The translations under genes and the position numbers were made by a program. This document shows, in pieces, positions 43,700 through 55,110 of a DNA stretch of 64,000 bases. The notes under the pieces were generated by a model. That model searched no databases. It had not been told where the DNA came from and saw only the letters and a program-made list of their open reading frames with translations. The stretch covers positions 186,001 through 250,000 of the forward strand of contig CALSRJ010000003.1 of NCBI GenBank assembly GCA_943788725.1, in the 5' to 3' direction. Position 1 is the stretch's first letter, and each line of letters begins with the position of its first letter. This DNA is from an uncultured Flavobacteriales bacterium (GTDB taxonomy: Bacteria; Bacteroidota; Bacteroidia; Flavobacteriales_G; Salibacteraceae).

Positions 43700-45161
43700 T
43701 AATGGGTTCTTCCGATACTTCGGGGGGTTGAAGTTTGAAGCGAAGTGCTTTATTGGGATGCTCCGAATTCCACGATTTCGCAAAAAGCTTTTCAATGTTG
43801 GCTCCGGGCGAAGGCGCGGGAGACTTTACAAATTTCAACTCCTTATCGATGTAGAAGTAGGAAGGAAGCGAACGCAGATCGTAGGATAAAGTCAATTCTC
43901 TAGGTGAAAGCGCCTTTCCGAAAAACCATTCAAAGTCGTACTCATCGCTGACCGTTTTAATCTTTCGGATATTCTCCTCCGTGGAGATGCTAAACATGGC
44001 GACCTCTGTTCCATAGCCTTCTTTGAGGACTTTCATCAGGCTCATTTCTTTCAGCGTTTCGGCATCGAAGTCGTCAAAAAACTGCACATAAATATAACGG
44101 CCTCGATATTCCGAGAGGCGATTGATGTTGCCGAAGAGATCGGTAAACTCAAAGTCAGGACAAAGCGTTCCTGGCGCTAAGTAGTTCAATGATTCTTGCG
44201 CGTTGGCAGCTACGATTCTGCATTCCTCGTCTTTGGCGTTCATGAGCAGCGAATCCAGCATCAACAGCACTTTAGAGAGTGGATACTTCCGCTCTGTGCC
44301 CAGCTCATATAATTGGGTTGCCGCAAGTAGCTCTCGCATCGCTTCATTTGGAAGGTGAGGATCCCTTTCCAAGCTGTTCATCATGAGGGAGTAGTTGCCT
44401 GTCCGAATCGCAGAATCAGCATCAGCTTGGAATCGATAGGCTTCTTTGGGATTCAGAAAATCGAAGTACTCCTCAAAGAAAAGTGTAAACGCGTTAGCAT
44501 AACTGAGGTGTCTGTAAGCTGGATCGCGCCCAGCGAAGTAATCATCGAACACTTGATTTCGACTATGATTGGTCTGCAAGGCGAGCACAGCCAGTCGATA
44601 ATGGAGGTGGGTTTGAAAATAGGGGTCTTGGCGATCCGCGTATTTTTCTTTTAGCACGGCGGTCAACGAGTCCGTGATGGGAATCAACTTTCTATGTACG
44701 CTTCGGCCATAGTACTTCGCATTGTCGAGGAGGAACTGATTGATGGTCTTTTCCAAGGCCGTGATGTCGTAGTTCAATTGACCGTCTGCTTCGAAGATTT
44801 CGGGGAGTATGAACACATCTTTTGCTGGCTCGTATCGATCAATAGGAGCAGGCTCCGGAAGTACGAGGGTGTATTGGTCTCCCGGATGGATGAACAAGTG
44901 AGCATTTACCCGGCCGATATTGATCAAGTAGAGGCCCTCTTTTTCGAGGTCCAACTCGAATTTAAAGCTTCCGTCTTGAGGGATAAGCATCCGAGATAGC
45001 ACGGAGGTTTGGAACGTAAAAAGATCCGTGTATGCACGGACTTCGATCATCTTCCCCCGATAGTAAAAGGCGTTTCCTTGGATCAGGGTGTTTTCAGCCT
45101 TCATCTGAACTCCCATCAGTAAGAAGAGAAACACGAAGAGAACACTCAGTGGCTTATGCAT
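43683..45161 (-). CDS. Thioredoxin-fold secreted protein lacking the catalytic cysteines
   Basis: About 492 residues from the ATG at 45161 (MHKPLSVLFVFLFLLMGVQMKAE signal). The middle, residues about 40-290, contains a DUF4369-like beta domain (IHPGDQYTLVL) and helices. The C-terminal 170 residues are an AhpC/TSA-thioredoxin fold (CPDFEFTDLFGNINRLSEYRGRYIYVQFF, then AMFSIS, LPSYFYIDKE), but where WCxxC is expected it has DFDAE, so no disulfide chemistry is predicted. It is probably a periplasmic or surface structural relative of TlpA. The start overlaps the coaD end by 8 bp. Confidence 0.78.
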   Translation of the reverse strand: MHKPLSVLFVFLFLLMGVQMKAENTLIQGNAFYYRGKMIEVRAYTDLFTFQTSVLSRMLIPQDGSFKFELDLEKEGLYLINIGRVNAHLFIHPGDQYTLVLPEPAPIDRYEPAKDVFILPEIFEADGQLNYDITALEKTINQFLLDNAKYYGRSVHRKLIPITDSLTAVLKEKYADRQDPYFQTHLHYRLAVLALQTNHSRNQVFDDYFAGRDPAYRHLSYANAFTLFFEEYFDFLNPKEAYRFQADADSAIRTGNYSLMMNSLERDPHLPNEAMRELLAATQLYELGTERKYPLSKVLLMLDSLLMNAKDEECRIVAANAQESLNYLAPGTLCPDFEFTDLFGNINRLSEYRGRYIYVQFFDDFDAETLKEMSLMKVLKEGYGTEVAMFSISTEENIRKIKTVSDEYDFEWFFGKALSPRELTLSYDLRSLPSYFYIDKELKFVKSPAPSPGANIEKLFAKSWNSEHPNKALRFKLQPPEVSEEPITNPPR

Positions 45162-45615
45162 GCAAATCGATCGTATTCGGAATGAAGTTAGAAACGTCTC
45201 CGCCGTTCTTGAAGATCTCACGCACAATGCTCGCATTTATTGCCGCAAAACGAGGATCACACAATAAGAATACGCTCTGTATGGAAGGATCCAATCCCTC
45301 GTTCATGTGCGCAATGTTGCTCTCGTATTGAAAATCAGCAGGATTTCTCAGTCCTCTGAGAATGAAGCTTGCGCCATGTTTTTTGCAAAGGTCAACGGTC
45401 AAGCCCTCGAAGGTGACCACTTCGACTTGGTCCGTGTCTGCGAAGACGGCATGGATCCACCTTTCTCGTTTCTCAAGATCGAAGAGGTACTTTTTGGTTG
45501 AATTCACTCCGATGGCTACAATCACCTTGTCGAAGAGAGGAAGCGCCTTGCGCACTATGTCTTCATGTCCTTTGGTGAACGGATCGAAAGAGCCTGGAAA
45601 GACAGCTGTTTTCAT
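45154..45615 (-). CDS. coaD: Phosphopantetheine adenylyltransferase
   Basis: 153 residues, normal length. Transfers AMP to 4'-phosphopantetheine in coenzyme A synthesis. Seen: FPGSFDPFTKGHEDI (TxGH motif), ILRGLRNPADFQYE (the conserved loop with R), and the helical C-terminus with ISASxVRE-like NASIVREIFKNGGDV. It lies 3 nt after rsmD, as in many bacteria. Confidence 0.95.
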   Translation of the reverse strand: MKTAVFPGSFDPFTKGHEDIVRKALPLFDKVIVAIGVNSTKKYLFDLEKRERWIHAVFADTDQVEVVTFEGLTVDLCKKHGASFILRGLRNPADFQYESNIAHMNEGLDPSIQSVFLLCDPRFAAINASIVREIFKNGGDVSNFIPNTIDLHA

Positions 45616-45618
45616 ACA

Positions 45619-46152
45619 CTAAGATCTTAGGAACGTAAAGCTTACTTCGCCGTACGTTCGTTGATCTGCAAAGTTCGGATGTTCTGCGAAACTCAAACCC
45701 TTCCTGTGTTCAAGTACGAACAATGCTTCGTTGAACGCTGGATGGCCGACTACGCACTCAATCAACGCTTCATACTCTGCATAGTCAAAGGGAGGATCTG
45801 CGAAAATGAGATCGGCTTTTCTCGAGTACGCCTTCATCCACCTCAGTGCATCCCCTCGCACGATGCGCGATCGGTCCTTTACTCCTAGTTCTTCCATGAT
45901 GCGTGACAACCACTTTACGGTGGCCGGATGAGCGTCTACACTCCAAACACACTCAGCACCGCGCGATAGTGCCTCGAGACTGATCGATCCAATCCCAGCG
46001 AATAAGTCGATGACGGTTGTAGATGCCCAATCGACTTCGTTATGGAGTATGTTGAAGAGCGATTCCTTTGCGTAGTCTGTGGTAGGTCGGGCTGGAAGGT
46101 TCTTGGGAGCCATGATACGCCTCCCCCTGAGTGATCCACTTACGATACGCAA
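45619..46152 (-). CDS. rsmD: 16S rRNA (guanine(966)-N2)-methyltransferase RsmD
   Basis: 177 residues. N-terminal MRIVSGSLRGRRI and the TTDYAKESLFNIL segment are diagnostic. SAM-binding DLFAGIGSISLEALSRGA, and the catalytic DPPF motif in ADPPFDY. Methylates N2 of G966 in 16S rRNA. The start overlaps the DUF3822 gene end by 13 bp. It is followed by coaD. Confidence 0.93.
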   Translation of the reverse strand: MRIVSGSLRGRRIMAPKNLPARPTTDYAKESLFNILHNEVDWASTTVIDLFAGIGSISLEALSRGAECVWSVDAHPATVKWLSRIMEELGVKDRSRIVRGDALRWMKAYSRKADLIFADPPFDYAEYEALIECVVGHPAFNEALFVLEHRKGLSFAEHPNFADQRTYGEVSFTFLRS

Positions 46153-46985
46153 AGCAAGGCGTGGGTTAAGTGATCAAAACGTGAATGCGAGAAGTCGCTC
46201 AGACTTTCGCTGATCTTGATGTTTTCCAACGGTTGGGCGATCTCCATTTTTTTCCAATACTGCGCTAACAGTGTCCACGCCGGATCTCCGATTTCGACAC
46301 TACCACTCAGGCTTAATTGCGCACCTTCTGGGTCGATTTCTAGAAGCTCGCTGGCGTAAAGTACGTAATATGCTATGTCCTCTTTGCCGCTTTGGAAATA
46401 GGTGTTGGCCAGGTAAATCTTGCCATCCTTATACGCGCGAATATCGAGCTGATCGTTCCATACATGTACCGATAGCATTGGACTTCCGGTTCTGGTCTTC
46501 TTCCATGCGTTAAATTCTTGCTCAATGCGCGGATGCACATGTGAAATGACTTTTACGTGTTTGAAAGCGTTGTAGATCTCGGTGATTAGATCCGAAGGAG
46601 CTGCAAAAGCAATGGAGGCTTGCAGGCTGACCAATTCACCATTCATTAGACTCTCGTGATCTTCATTAAATGCATTGGTGAGCTGAAATATGTTTGGATT
46701 GGTGGCGTCGAGAACGTGCTTGGGGTACACCAAATAGTTTTCATTTTGCACACCCACAATCACCTCCTTGAACTCTGAACGCAGGTAAGGGTGCTGCTCT
46801 ATTAGCCCTTTAAGTGAGTTTTGGTTGGGATAACGTGCAAATCCTGTGATGAGATTCTTAGTAGAGTGGTACCAAGCCGCATGCACCCACTCTTGGTCAA
46901 TGGTCAGCAGCAAATAGTAATAGGACGCAGGTTCCTCAGAAAAGCTAAGGTCAAAGTACTCTTCGGTACCCGAGGGATTTTCCAC
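46140..46985 (-). CDS. DUF3822-family protein
   Basis: 281 residues. It matches the Bacteroidota DUF3822 family by its position directly before rsmD and coaD and by its shape: two tandem actin-like (ASKHA) halves, with LSVHVWNDQLDIRAYKDGKIYLANT and KTNLIT-like strands. No clear nucleotide-binding phosphate loops are seen. Cytoplasmic, function unknown. It starts 3 nt after the membrane-protein gene, and its end overlaps rsmD by 13 bp. Confidence 0.78.
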   Translation of the reverse strand: MENPSGTEEYFDLSFSEEPASYYYLLLTIDQEWVHAAWYHSTKNLITGFARYPNQNSLKGLIEQHPYLRSEFKEVIVGVQNENYLVYPKHVLDATNPNIFQLTNAFNEDHESLMNGELVSLQASIAFAAPSDLITEIYNAFKHVKVISHVHPRIEQEFNAWKKTRTGSPMLSVHVWNDQLDIRAYKDGKIYLANTYFQSGKEDIAYYVLYASELLEIDPEGAQLSLSGSVEIGDPAWTLLAQYWKKMEIAQPLENIKISESLSDFSHSRFDHLTHALLCVS

Positions 46986-46988
46986 GAT

Positions 46989-47732
46989 TTACTCCCAGTT
47001 TCCGTTCGTTTTGGGATCGGTCATCGATCCTACTTGCATTGGATCTCGGTGATCGAAAGGCGCCGGATCCGTAGCTTGGAAAACAGGCACTTTTACACCT
47101 GAACGTTCTACAAATCCTGCTTCCAGCTTGAAAGCTATGCCTCCTGAGAAGGGCACCACCACGAATGAGTCGGGGTGGAAGTGGTGCACTCGATCATCGT
47201 GATTTCCTCCGAAGAGGCTGTCGAGTACTGTCGTATAGTTGGTATCTCTTGAAACGATTCCTTCCTTGATGGCTTGATCCAATGACATGGTATCGGGAAC
47301 TTCACCAATAGCCTTGATGAATGGAATGGAGTCATGCTTGATAAAATTGACCAGTGAATCAGTGTTTCCAATGTATTTCTGGTAAATCGCCTTGTAGGCC
47401 AACTCTGCGGTTCTGATGTCCTTCAAACGTTGGATCACATGCGTGTAGCGTCTTTCTTTTTCCTCTTGAAATTCAATTGGCACCTTGATCGACATGTAAT
47501 CTGCGTAGGTAAGTCCCAGCACAATCACAGTTAATCCCACGCTGATTGCGGTGCGTAACATTTTGCTCAGTTGCACGAAGGCTGCTACAAAACTGACTAA
47601 ACCTGCCAAGAGGATTGCAAATGAACCGAGGATGTAGGCCCCGTTTTGCTCAGTTACGTTGGCGTAGATGATCATGGCGAATCCCAATAAAACTACGGCT
47701 GCTGGAAAGATGAACTTCTTTATTTCACTCAT
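46989..47732 (-). CDS. Membrane protein, unknown function
   Basis: 247 residues. Three hydrophobic helices in the first 76 residues (about 6-24, 30-52, 58-76), then a soluble, mostly helical and beta domain (VIQRLKDIRTAELAYKAIYQKY) that reads like a pilin-type or extracytoplasmic helix followed by a Thr/Pro-rich end. No family recognised. It heads the minus-strand operon continuing with DUF3822, rsmD, coaD and the thioredoxin-like gene. The promoter element lies 24 nt upstream. Confidence 0.7.
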   Translation of the reverse strand: MSEIKKFIFPAAVVLLGFAMIIYANVTEQNGAYILGSFAILLAGLVSFVAAFVQLSKMLRTAISVGLTVIVLGLTYADYMSIKVPIEFQEEKERRYTHVIQRLKDIRTAELAYKAIYQKYIGNTDSLVNFIKHDSIPFIKAIGEVPDTMSLDQAIKEGIVSRDTNYTTVLDSLFGGNHDDRVHHFHPDSFVVVPFSGGIAFKLEAGFVERSGVKVPVFQATDPAPFDHRDPMQVGSMTDPKTNGNWE

Positions 47733-47756
47733 TGTCTATGACGCTTTGACGATGGG

Positions 47757-47764
47757 CAAATCTA
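47757..47764 (-). promoter_or_regulatory. -7 promoter element of the 47.7 to 43.7 kb operon
   Basis: Minus-strand TAGATTTG, 24 nt before the ATG at 47732. The divergent helicase gene starts about 66 nt away on the plus strand. Confidence 0.55.
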
Positions 47765-47829
47765 CAATTTTTCCCATGCTAAAAAATACTTGTTTCTTCG
47801 GCGCCCATTACGACTATTTTGCGGTCAAC

Positions 47830-49248
47830 ATGAAGGCGGAAAGTGAGTTTATCAGTGAGGTTTCGGAGCACATGCCGTTTCCTCCCAAGGAGGATCAGCG
47901 TGAGGCTTTGTCTGAATTGTATCGTTTCCTGTTTGAGGGAGGGCCCAGATCTGCCTTCATTTTAAAGGGCTATGCAGGTACGGGCAAGACTACCTTGATG
48001 GGAGCACTTATTCGGTGGTTGCACAATGTAAATAGAAAGACGGTGTTGCTGGCGCCGACAGGCCGGAGTGCCAAGGTTCTTGCATCGCATTCTGGTTTTC
48101 CGGCATCTACTATTCACCGCCGGATTTATGCCATGAAGGAGAATGACTTTGGTCGTCCGAGCATTCAATTGGTACAGAACAAATCCGAGAAAACCATTTT
48201 CATTACGGACGAGGCTTCCATGATTGGGGAAGGAACTTCAGACGAGGGTTTTGGATCCAGATCCTTGTTGGAGGATTTAAGTGAATACGTATACTCTGGT
48301 GAGCGCTGTAGGTTAATCTTAATTGGGGATGATGCCCAGTTGCCGCCTGTTGGGATGGAGCTCAGTCCGGCCTTGGATAAGAAACGGATGGCTTCTATCC
48401 TGCACGGGCCAGTCTATCAAAGCACGTTAACCGATGTTGTACGACAAGAGTCTACCTCTTTGATCTTGAGCAACGCCACTTCCATCAGAGAACAAATTCG
48501 TGCCGGAAAGTTTGATGCCTTGGCGATTGACGTTTCAAGAAATGAGGCATGTCAAGAGGTGGATTCCTATGAAATGGAGGATCTGCTATCTCAGTTTTTT
48601 CACAGCGAAGGCGCCAGTCAGAGCGTAATCATTTGCCGGTCAAACAAGGATGCGAATCAGTTTAACATGCAGGTACGCGCGCGCATATTGCAGCGGGAAA
48701 GTGAGTTGGAAGCGGGGGATCGATTGATGATTGTTAAGAATAACTACCATTGGAAGCTTCCGGGAAAGCGTCAAAGCTTTCTCGCCAATGGAGATATGAT
48801 TGGTGTTGACCGTATTCACGCCGTTCGGGAGTTTGGACCGTTCAAGTTTGCGGAGGCTCAGGTCCATTTTACGGAAGAGCCTGATGTGTCTTTCGACCTG
48901 ATTTTATGGATGAATGCGCTCTCTTTTGAAGGGCCTTCTATCCCGAGTCAAGAGATGAAAAAGCTGCGAAACGCGATGATCGATGCAGAGGAAATTGACC
49001 CCAATGATGCGGAGGAGAAGTTTTATCAGAACCCATACTTCCACGCGGTACAAGTAAAGTATGCTTACGCAGTCACTTGCCATAAATCGCAAGGAGGTCA
49101 ATGGGAAAGGGTCATGCTCTACCAGGGGTATTTCACAGAGGAAATGATGGATAAATCGTATTTCAGGTGGCTGTATACAGCCGTGACGAGAGCATCCGAA
49201 TCCCTCTACTTGGTTGGATTTCATCCTTCATTTCTGAACCACATTTGA
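47830..49248 (+). CDS. RecD-like superfamily 1 DNA helicase (AAA_30 / UvrD C-terminal)
   Basis: About 472 residues from the ATG at 47830; the frame is open upstream into the divergent promoter region. Helicase motifs: GYAGTGKTTLMGAL (motif I), LLAPTGRSAKVL (Ia), FITDEASMIG (II, DE), LILIGDDAQLPPVG (III), VVRQE (IV region), AYAVTCHKSQGGQWERVML (V) and RWLYTAVTRASESLYLVG (VI). It has the RecD2-like core without the long N-terminal extension, so it is best called a RecD-like helicase. The acyltransferase gene follows after 23 nt. Confidence 0.88.
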   Translation: MKAESEFISEVSEHMPFPPKEDQREALSELYRFLFEGGPRSAFILKGYAGTGKTTLMGALIRWLHNVNRKTVLLAPTGRSAKVLASHSGFPASTIHRRIYAMKENDFGRPSIQLVQNKSEKTIFITDEASMIGEGTSDEGFGSRSLLEDLSEYVYSGERCRLILIGDDAQLPPVGMELSPALDKKRMASILHGPVYQSTLTDVVRQESTSLILSNATSIREQIRAGKFDALAIDVSRNEACQEVDSYEMEDLLSQFFHSEGASQSVIICRSNKDANQFNMQVRARILQRESELEAGDRLMIVKNNYHWKLPGKRQSFLANGDMIGVDRIHAVREFGPFKFAEAQVHFTEEPDVSFDLILWMNALSFEGPSIPSQEMKKLRNAMIDAEEIDPNDAEEKFYQNPYFHAVQVKYAYAVTCHKSQGGQWERVMLYQGYFTEEMMDKSYFRWLYTAVTRASESLYLVGFHPSFLNHI

Positions 49249-49271
49249 ATGAAATTGAGCATTATTGTTTG

Positions 49272-49823
49272 ATGAAAGCGCTCATTAGTAAATGGATTCT
49301 TGCTCTATTTGGTTGGAAGGTCAATGGGCTTTACACGGGTGAAGTGAAAAGCTTTGTGATTACGGTCGCACCTCACACCAGTAATTGGGATTTTGTTTGG
49401 GGAATCTTGGCGCGCAATGTTTATCGATTGAATGCGAAGTATTTGATCAAGAACAGTTTCTTCAAGCCCGGTATCGGTTGGTTCTTTCGGATGACAGGGG
49501 GTATTCCAGTAGATCGGAGTAAGAAGAGTGACTTGACGGATCGCATTAAGGGCATGCTTGCGAGTGGTAAAGACTTGCAAGTAGTATTCACTCCAGAAGG
49601 CACGAGGAAGCGGGTGGAGAAATGGAAAACTGGATTTTATTGGGTGGCGGTAGACAGTGGTCTGCCGATCGTCATGCATAGCATAGACTATGAGAAGAAA
49701 GAATTCGATACAAGAGCACCTTTCTATCCAACCGGCGACTGGGAAGTGGATAAACTGGCCTTTGAGGAATTCTATGTCGATAAGACTGCTGGTAATCCCG
49801 AAGGTTTTAATCCTAAGTTCTAA
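49272..49823 (+). CDS. PlsC-type 1-acylglycerol-3-phosphate acyltransferase-like protein
   Basis: About 183 residues from the ATG at 49272. Catalytic HxxxxD appears as HTSNWD, the FFRMTGGIPVDR segment is the second acyl-acceptor motif, and VVFTPEGTR is the third. Short for PlsC, with no strong transmembrane segment, which fits a compact Bacteroidota family member of unknown acyl acceptor. It starts 23 nt after the helicase gene, so it is likely cotranscribed. A bidirectional terminator follows. Confidence 0.85.
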   Translation: MKALISKWILALFGWKVNGLYTGEVKSFVITVAPHTSNWDFVWGILARNVYRLNAKYLIKNSFFKPGIGWFFRMTGGIPVDRSKKSDLTDRIKGMLASGKDLQVVFTPEGTRKRVEKWKTGFYWVAVDSGLPIVMHSIDYEKKEFDTRAPFYPTGDWEVDKLAFEEFYVDKTAGNPEGFNPKF

Positions 49824-49830
49824 GCAAAGA

Positions 49831-49854
49831 AAAGGGGCTCAAGGCCCCTTCTCT

Positions 49855-49856
<2 letters not shown>
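49831..49856. terminator. Bidirectional terminator between acyltransferase and idh
   Basis: AAGGGGC pairs with GCCCCTT around a short loop, with T-rich sequence on both sides (CTCTTT on plus, TTCTTTGC on minus). It serves the two convergent genes. Confidence 0.8.
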
Positions 49857-52089
<2,233 letters not shown>

Positions 52090-52097
52090 TTATCAAC

Positions 52098-52133
52098 AAA
52101 AAAGGAGGTGCAAAAGTAGTGTTCTGCACCTCC
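52098..52133 (-). terminator. Intrinsic terminator of the M16 peptidase gene, with the idh promoter in its loop
   Basis: Minus strand: GGAGGTGC pairs perfectly with GCACCTCC across a 14-nt loop, followed by six T. It lies about 42 nt after the stop of the peptidase gene at 52175. The loop contains the TAnnTTTG element of idh (52111-52118). Confidence 0.85.
52111..52118 (-). promoter_or_regulatory. -7 promoter element of idh, nested in the terminator loop
   Basis: Minus-strand TACTTTTG, in the loop and first stem base of the hairpin above. It ends 36 nt before the idh ATG, giving a leader of roughly 30 nt. Confidence 0.55.
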
Positions 52134-52174
52134 AATCAAAAGGTCAAAGGCTGTTCCTAAACAGCTTTAATAGA

Positions 52175-55096
52175 TTAATATCCGAAGAGCGCTTCGAGCG
52201 AAAGGGTTTCTACGGGTCCAAGTTTCTGCAGAGCTTCGAAATCTACATCCTCACGCTTTCCGATGACCATGTAGTTGTACGTTTTGCCTTTGATGTTAGC
52301 ATCAAAGAACGCCTGCATACCATCAAAATCAAGCTTCTTGATCTCAGGGTAGATCTTTTGGTTTAAGTCGTAATCTACACCCAATTTTTGCGCCCGTTCG
52401 TAGCTCCATAGGATGCTGCGACCCGTAACGCGATTGGTTTCGATTTGCTTGAGAGCGCTGATCTTTGCTTGTTCAAATTGCCGATCCGCACGAGGAAGGG
52501 TGCTCATCAGTTCGAGCAAGGCGTTGGTAGCATCCTCTAGTTTGTTGACTTGGGTTCCGATGTATCCTCGGACATAGTGATGTTCATCCGCTTCATCCGG
52601 ACTCGTATAGACCGCATAGGCAGAATAAGCCAAAGCTTTAGATTCTCTAATTTCCTGAAAGACAATAGACGAGAGTCCGCTGCCGAAGTATTCGTTAAAG
52701 ATCTTCGCCTGCGGAAGTACTGCTTCTGAGTAGGCTTGACCTCTGCTCATGAGCATCAACTCCGCCTGCACCATGTCGTACTCTGCGAAGTATACTCTGC
52801 TGTTTTCGATGGGTAGCTCAGGGTACTCTTTTGCCTCAGGTGAGGGTATCCAGGTATCAGGGACTTTGTGATGGGCTGCAAGCACCTCTTCTGCTCGATC
52901 GATGCTCTGAGGTCCGTAGAACAGAATTCGGTGCTCAAAGCTGGTGAGGTTGTGCAATAGGTCGGTCAACTCAGTTGGGTCGATGGCTGCCATTTCAGCC
53001 TCGGGAAGCACGTCGTTAAACGGGTTCGTCGGGCCGTATTGAACAAAGTTTCTGAGGCCATTGAACAGGATCTGTCCTTTGCTAAGCTTTTTATCGGAGC
53101 GCTTTTTCATCTGGCCGCGAACCAATTCAGAGTAGCTCGCTTGATCTGGAACGACGTTTTCCAGAATGCTTTCAAACAACTTGACCCCTTCTTCAAAGGT
53201 CTCCTCAAGCCCTGTAAGCATGACATATACCTGATCATCGGAAGAGTAGACGTCAAAACTCACGCCCAGCTTGAACAATTCCTTTTGCACTTCGGCAGGG
53301 GTCATGTCAGCGGTTCCTAAGTACGGCAGGTATTCAACGGCGATGGGAAGCTTCTTGTTATGCTTCTTTCCAATGTCCAACACGTAATACAAGTTGTACA
53401 GCTCATTGGTCTCATTGTACACGTAGTTCATCGGGACCTTGCCTCCTACACTTTTCTTCTGAATAGACGCAGCGTAATCGAGGAACTGTGGTTCTAGACG
53501 CATCGATTCCATAGAGTCGATCATTGCATAGAAGTCAGAATTTTCTTCTCGGTTGATATCAACTGGGGTGATTTCTGGTTTGTCGACTTTGTAGACATCC
53601 TTTTCACCGATGCGCTTATTCACGGCTACGTAGTTGTCAGAGAATTGCGTGTTGGCCCACTGCATCAAATCTTCCTTTGAGATCTTTGCCATGTCGTCAT
53701 AATGCTTGACGACATCTTTCCAATTTTGGTTCATGATGAAAGCGTCCGATACGATGTATGCTCTGATCCAATTGTTCTCCATCTGACTCATTTGGTCTTT
53801 CTTGAATTGGCGAACGACGGCGTCAATCATCCAATCTTCGAAGTTCCCTTGCTTCACGCTATCGATTTGATCCAACAATAATTGGCGTACTTCTTCTAAT
53901 TGTTGTCCCTGTCTTGCGTAACCGGTCAACATCATCCATGAATAATCTTCATTAACAGATACGGATGAGTAAGAACGCAAAACGCGCTGTTGTTGATTCA
54001 GGTTAAGATCGATCAATCCTGCTTGGCCATTGCTCAAGATTCCGTCCATCAATTCGAGGTAAATTGCGTCTTTGGAATGTACTCCACCGAAGCGGAAGGA
54101 GAGCATCTCGAACTCCGCTTCGCTTCCCATCACGTCGGCAACAATGGGCTCTGTAATTGGATTTTCGGTCGGCATTTCGATCGTTTCTAGTGGCTTTGAT
54201 TGCATGCCGCCGAAATATTGATCAATCATTTCGATGGTCTCATCAGGGTTGAGATCTCCTGCGAGAATGATGGCCATGTTATTCGGTACGTAGCGTCGAC
54301 TGAAATAGTCATGGATCTTCTCCATGCTCGGATTCTTTAAGTGCTCACCTGTTCCAATGGTTGTCTGTTGACCATAAGGGTGGGTAGGGAAAAGGAGGTC
54401 CAAGGATTTGTAGTAGGCTTGACGGCCGTCGCTGTCTTGCGTTCGATTGAACTCTTCATAGACCGCTTCCAACTCGGTGTGAAAGAGGCGAAGTACTAGC
54501 TCGCTGAATCTTTCAGATTCAATGGTTAACCACTTTTCGAGTTCCGTGCTAGGAATGTCGTTGATGTAAACCGTACGCTCGTTGCTGGTGTAAGCGTTGG
54601 TCCCTTGAGCTCCTAAACCACTGATGAGCTTGTCGTATTCGTTGGTAGAAACGAAGGTCGCGGCAATCTGGGATAGGCTGTCGATTTGATGGCGAATGAC
54701 CGTACGTGCGGACTCATCTTCTGTTTGTCGGTGTTTCTCGTAGAGGTCAGAGATCATCTTCAGATGCTTCTTCTCCTCTTCCCAGTTGAGTGAACCAATT
54801 TGGGAGGTGCCCTTGAAAAGCATGTGCTCCAGGTAGTGTGCCAATCCTGTGGCATCACTGGGGTCTTGCTTGCTGCCCGTTCTAACCGCAATGTTGGTTT
54901 GAACACGTGGTTCGGCGTGGTTTTCAGAGATGTACACCTTTAAACCGTTGTCTAAAGTATACATACGTAGACCAAAGGGGTCGCCTTCCACTGATTCGTA
55001 GGCGTATTTGGAAGTTTTTTCTTCACTTGTTTCTCCATTCGAACAAGATGCGATAGCTAGCGCTAAGGCTGATAGGATGAACAGCTTTCTGAGCAT
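52175..55096 (-). CDS. M16-family (pitrilysin-type) peptidase lipoprotein
   Basis: 973 residues, two M16 halves. Lipobox LALAIASCS with Cys18. The inverted zinc motif H87-Y-L-E-H91 and downstream Glu ligand region (ELEAVYEEFNR) are intact, so it should be active. The second half lacks the motif, as usual. Two M16 halves enclose a chamber that degrades peptides. Envelope location is inferred from the lipobox. It starts 14 nt after dnaX and its own terminator follows, so it is probably cotranscribed with dnaX. Confidence 0.9.
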   Translation of the reverse strand: MLRKLFILSALALAIASCSNGETSEEKTSKYAYESVEGDPFGLRMYTLDNGLKVYISENHAEPRVQTNIAVRTGSKQDPSDATGLAHYLEHMLFKGTSQIGSLNWEEEKKHLKMISDLYEKHRQTEDESARTVIRHQIDSLSQIAATFVSTNEYDKLISGLGAQGTNAYTSNERTVYINDIPSTELEKWLTIESERFSELVLRLFHTELEAVYEEFNRTQDSDGRQAYYKSLDLLFPTHPYGQQTTIGTGEHLKNPSMEKIHDYFSRRYVPNNMAIILAGDLNPDETIEMIDQYFGGMQSKPLETIEMPTENPITEPIVADVMGSEAEFEMLSFRFGGVHSKDAIYLELMDGILSNGQAGLIDLNLNQQQRVLRSYSSVSVNEDYSWMMLTGYARQGQQLEEVRQLLLDQIDSVKQGNFEDWMIDAVVRQFKKDQMSQMENNWIRAYIVSDAFIMNQNWKDVVKHYDDMAKISKEDLMQWANTQFSDNYVAVNKRIGEKDVYKVDKPEITPVDINREENSDFYAMIDSMESMRLEPQFLDYAASIQKKSVGGKVPMNYVYNETNELYNLYYVLDIGKKHNKKLPIAVEYLPYLGTADMTPAEVQKELFKLGVSFDVYSSDDQVYVMLTGLEETFEEGVKLFESILENVVPDQASYSELVRGQMKKRSDKKLSKGQILFNGLRNFVQYGPTNPFNDVLPEAEMAAIDPTELTDLLHNLTSFEHRILFYGPQSIDRAEEVLAAHHKVPDTWIPSPEAKEYPELPIENSRVYFAEYDMVQAELMLMSRGQAYSEAVLPQAKIFNEYFGSGLSSIVFQEIRESKALAYSAYAVYTSPDEADEHHYVRGYIGTQVNKLEDATNALLELMSTLPRADRQFEQAKISALKQIETNRVTGRSILWSYERAQKLGVDYDLNQKIYPEIKKLDFDGMQAFFDANIKGKTYNYMVIGKREDVDFEALQKLGPVETLSLEALFGY

Positions 55097-55110
55097 GATT
55101 TGTGTGTTAG

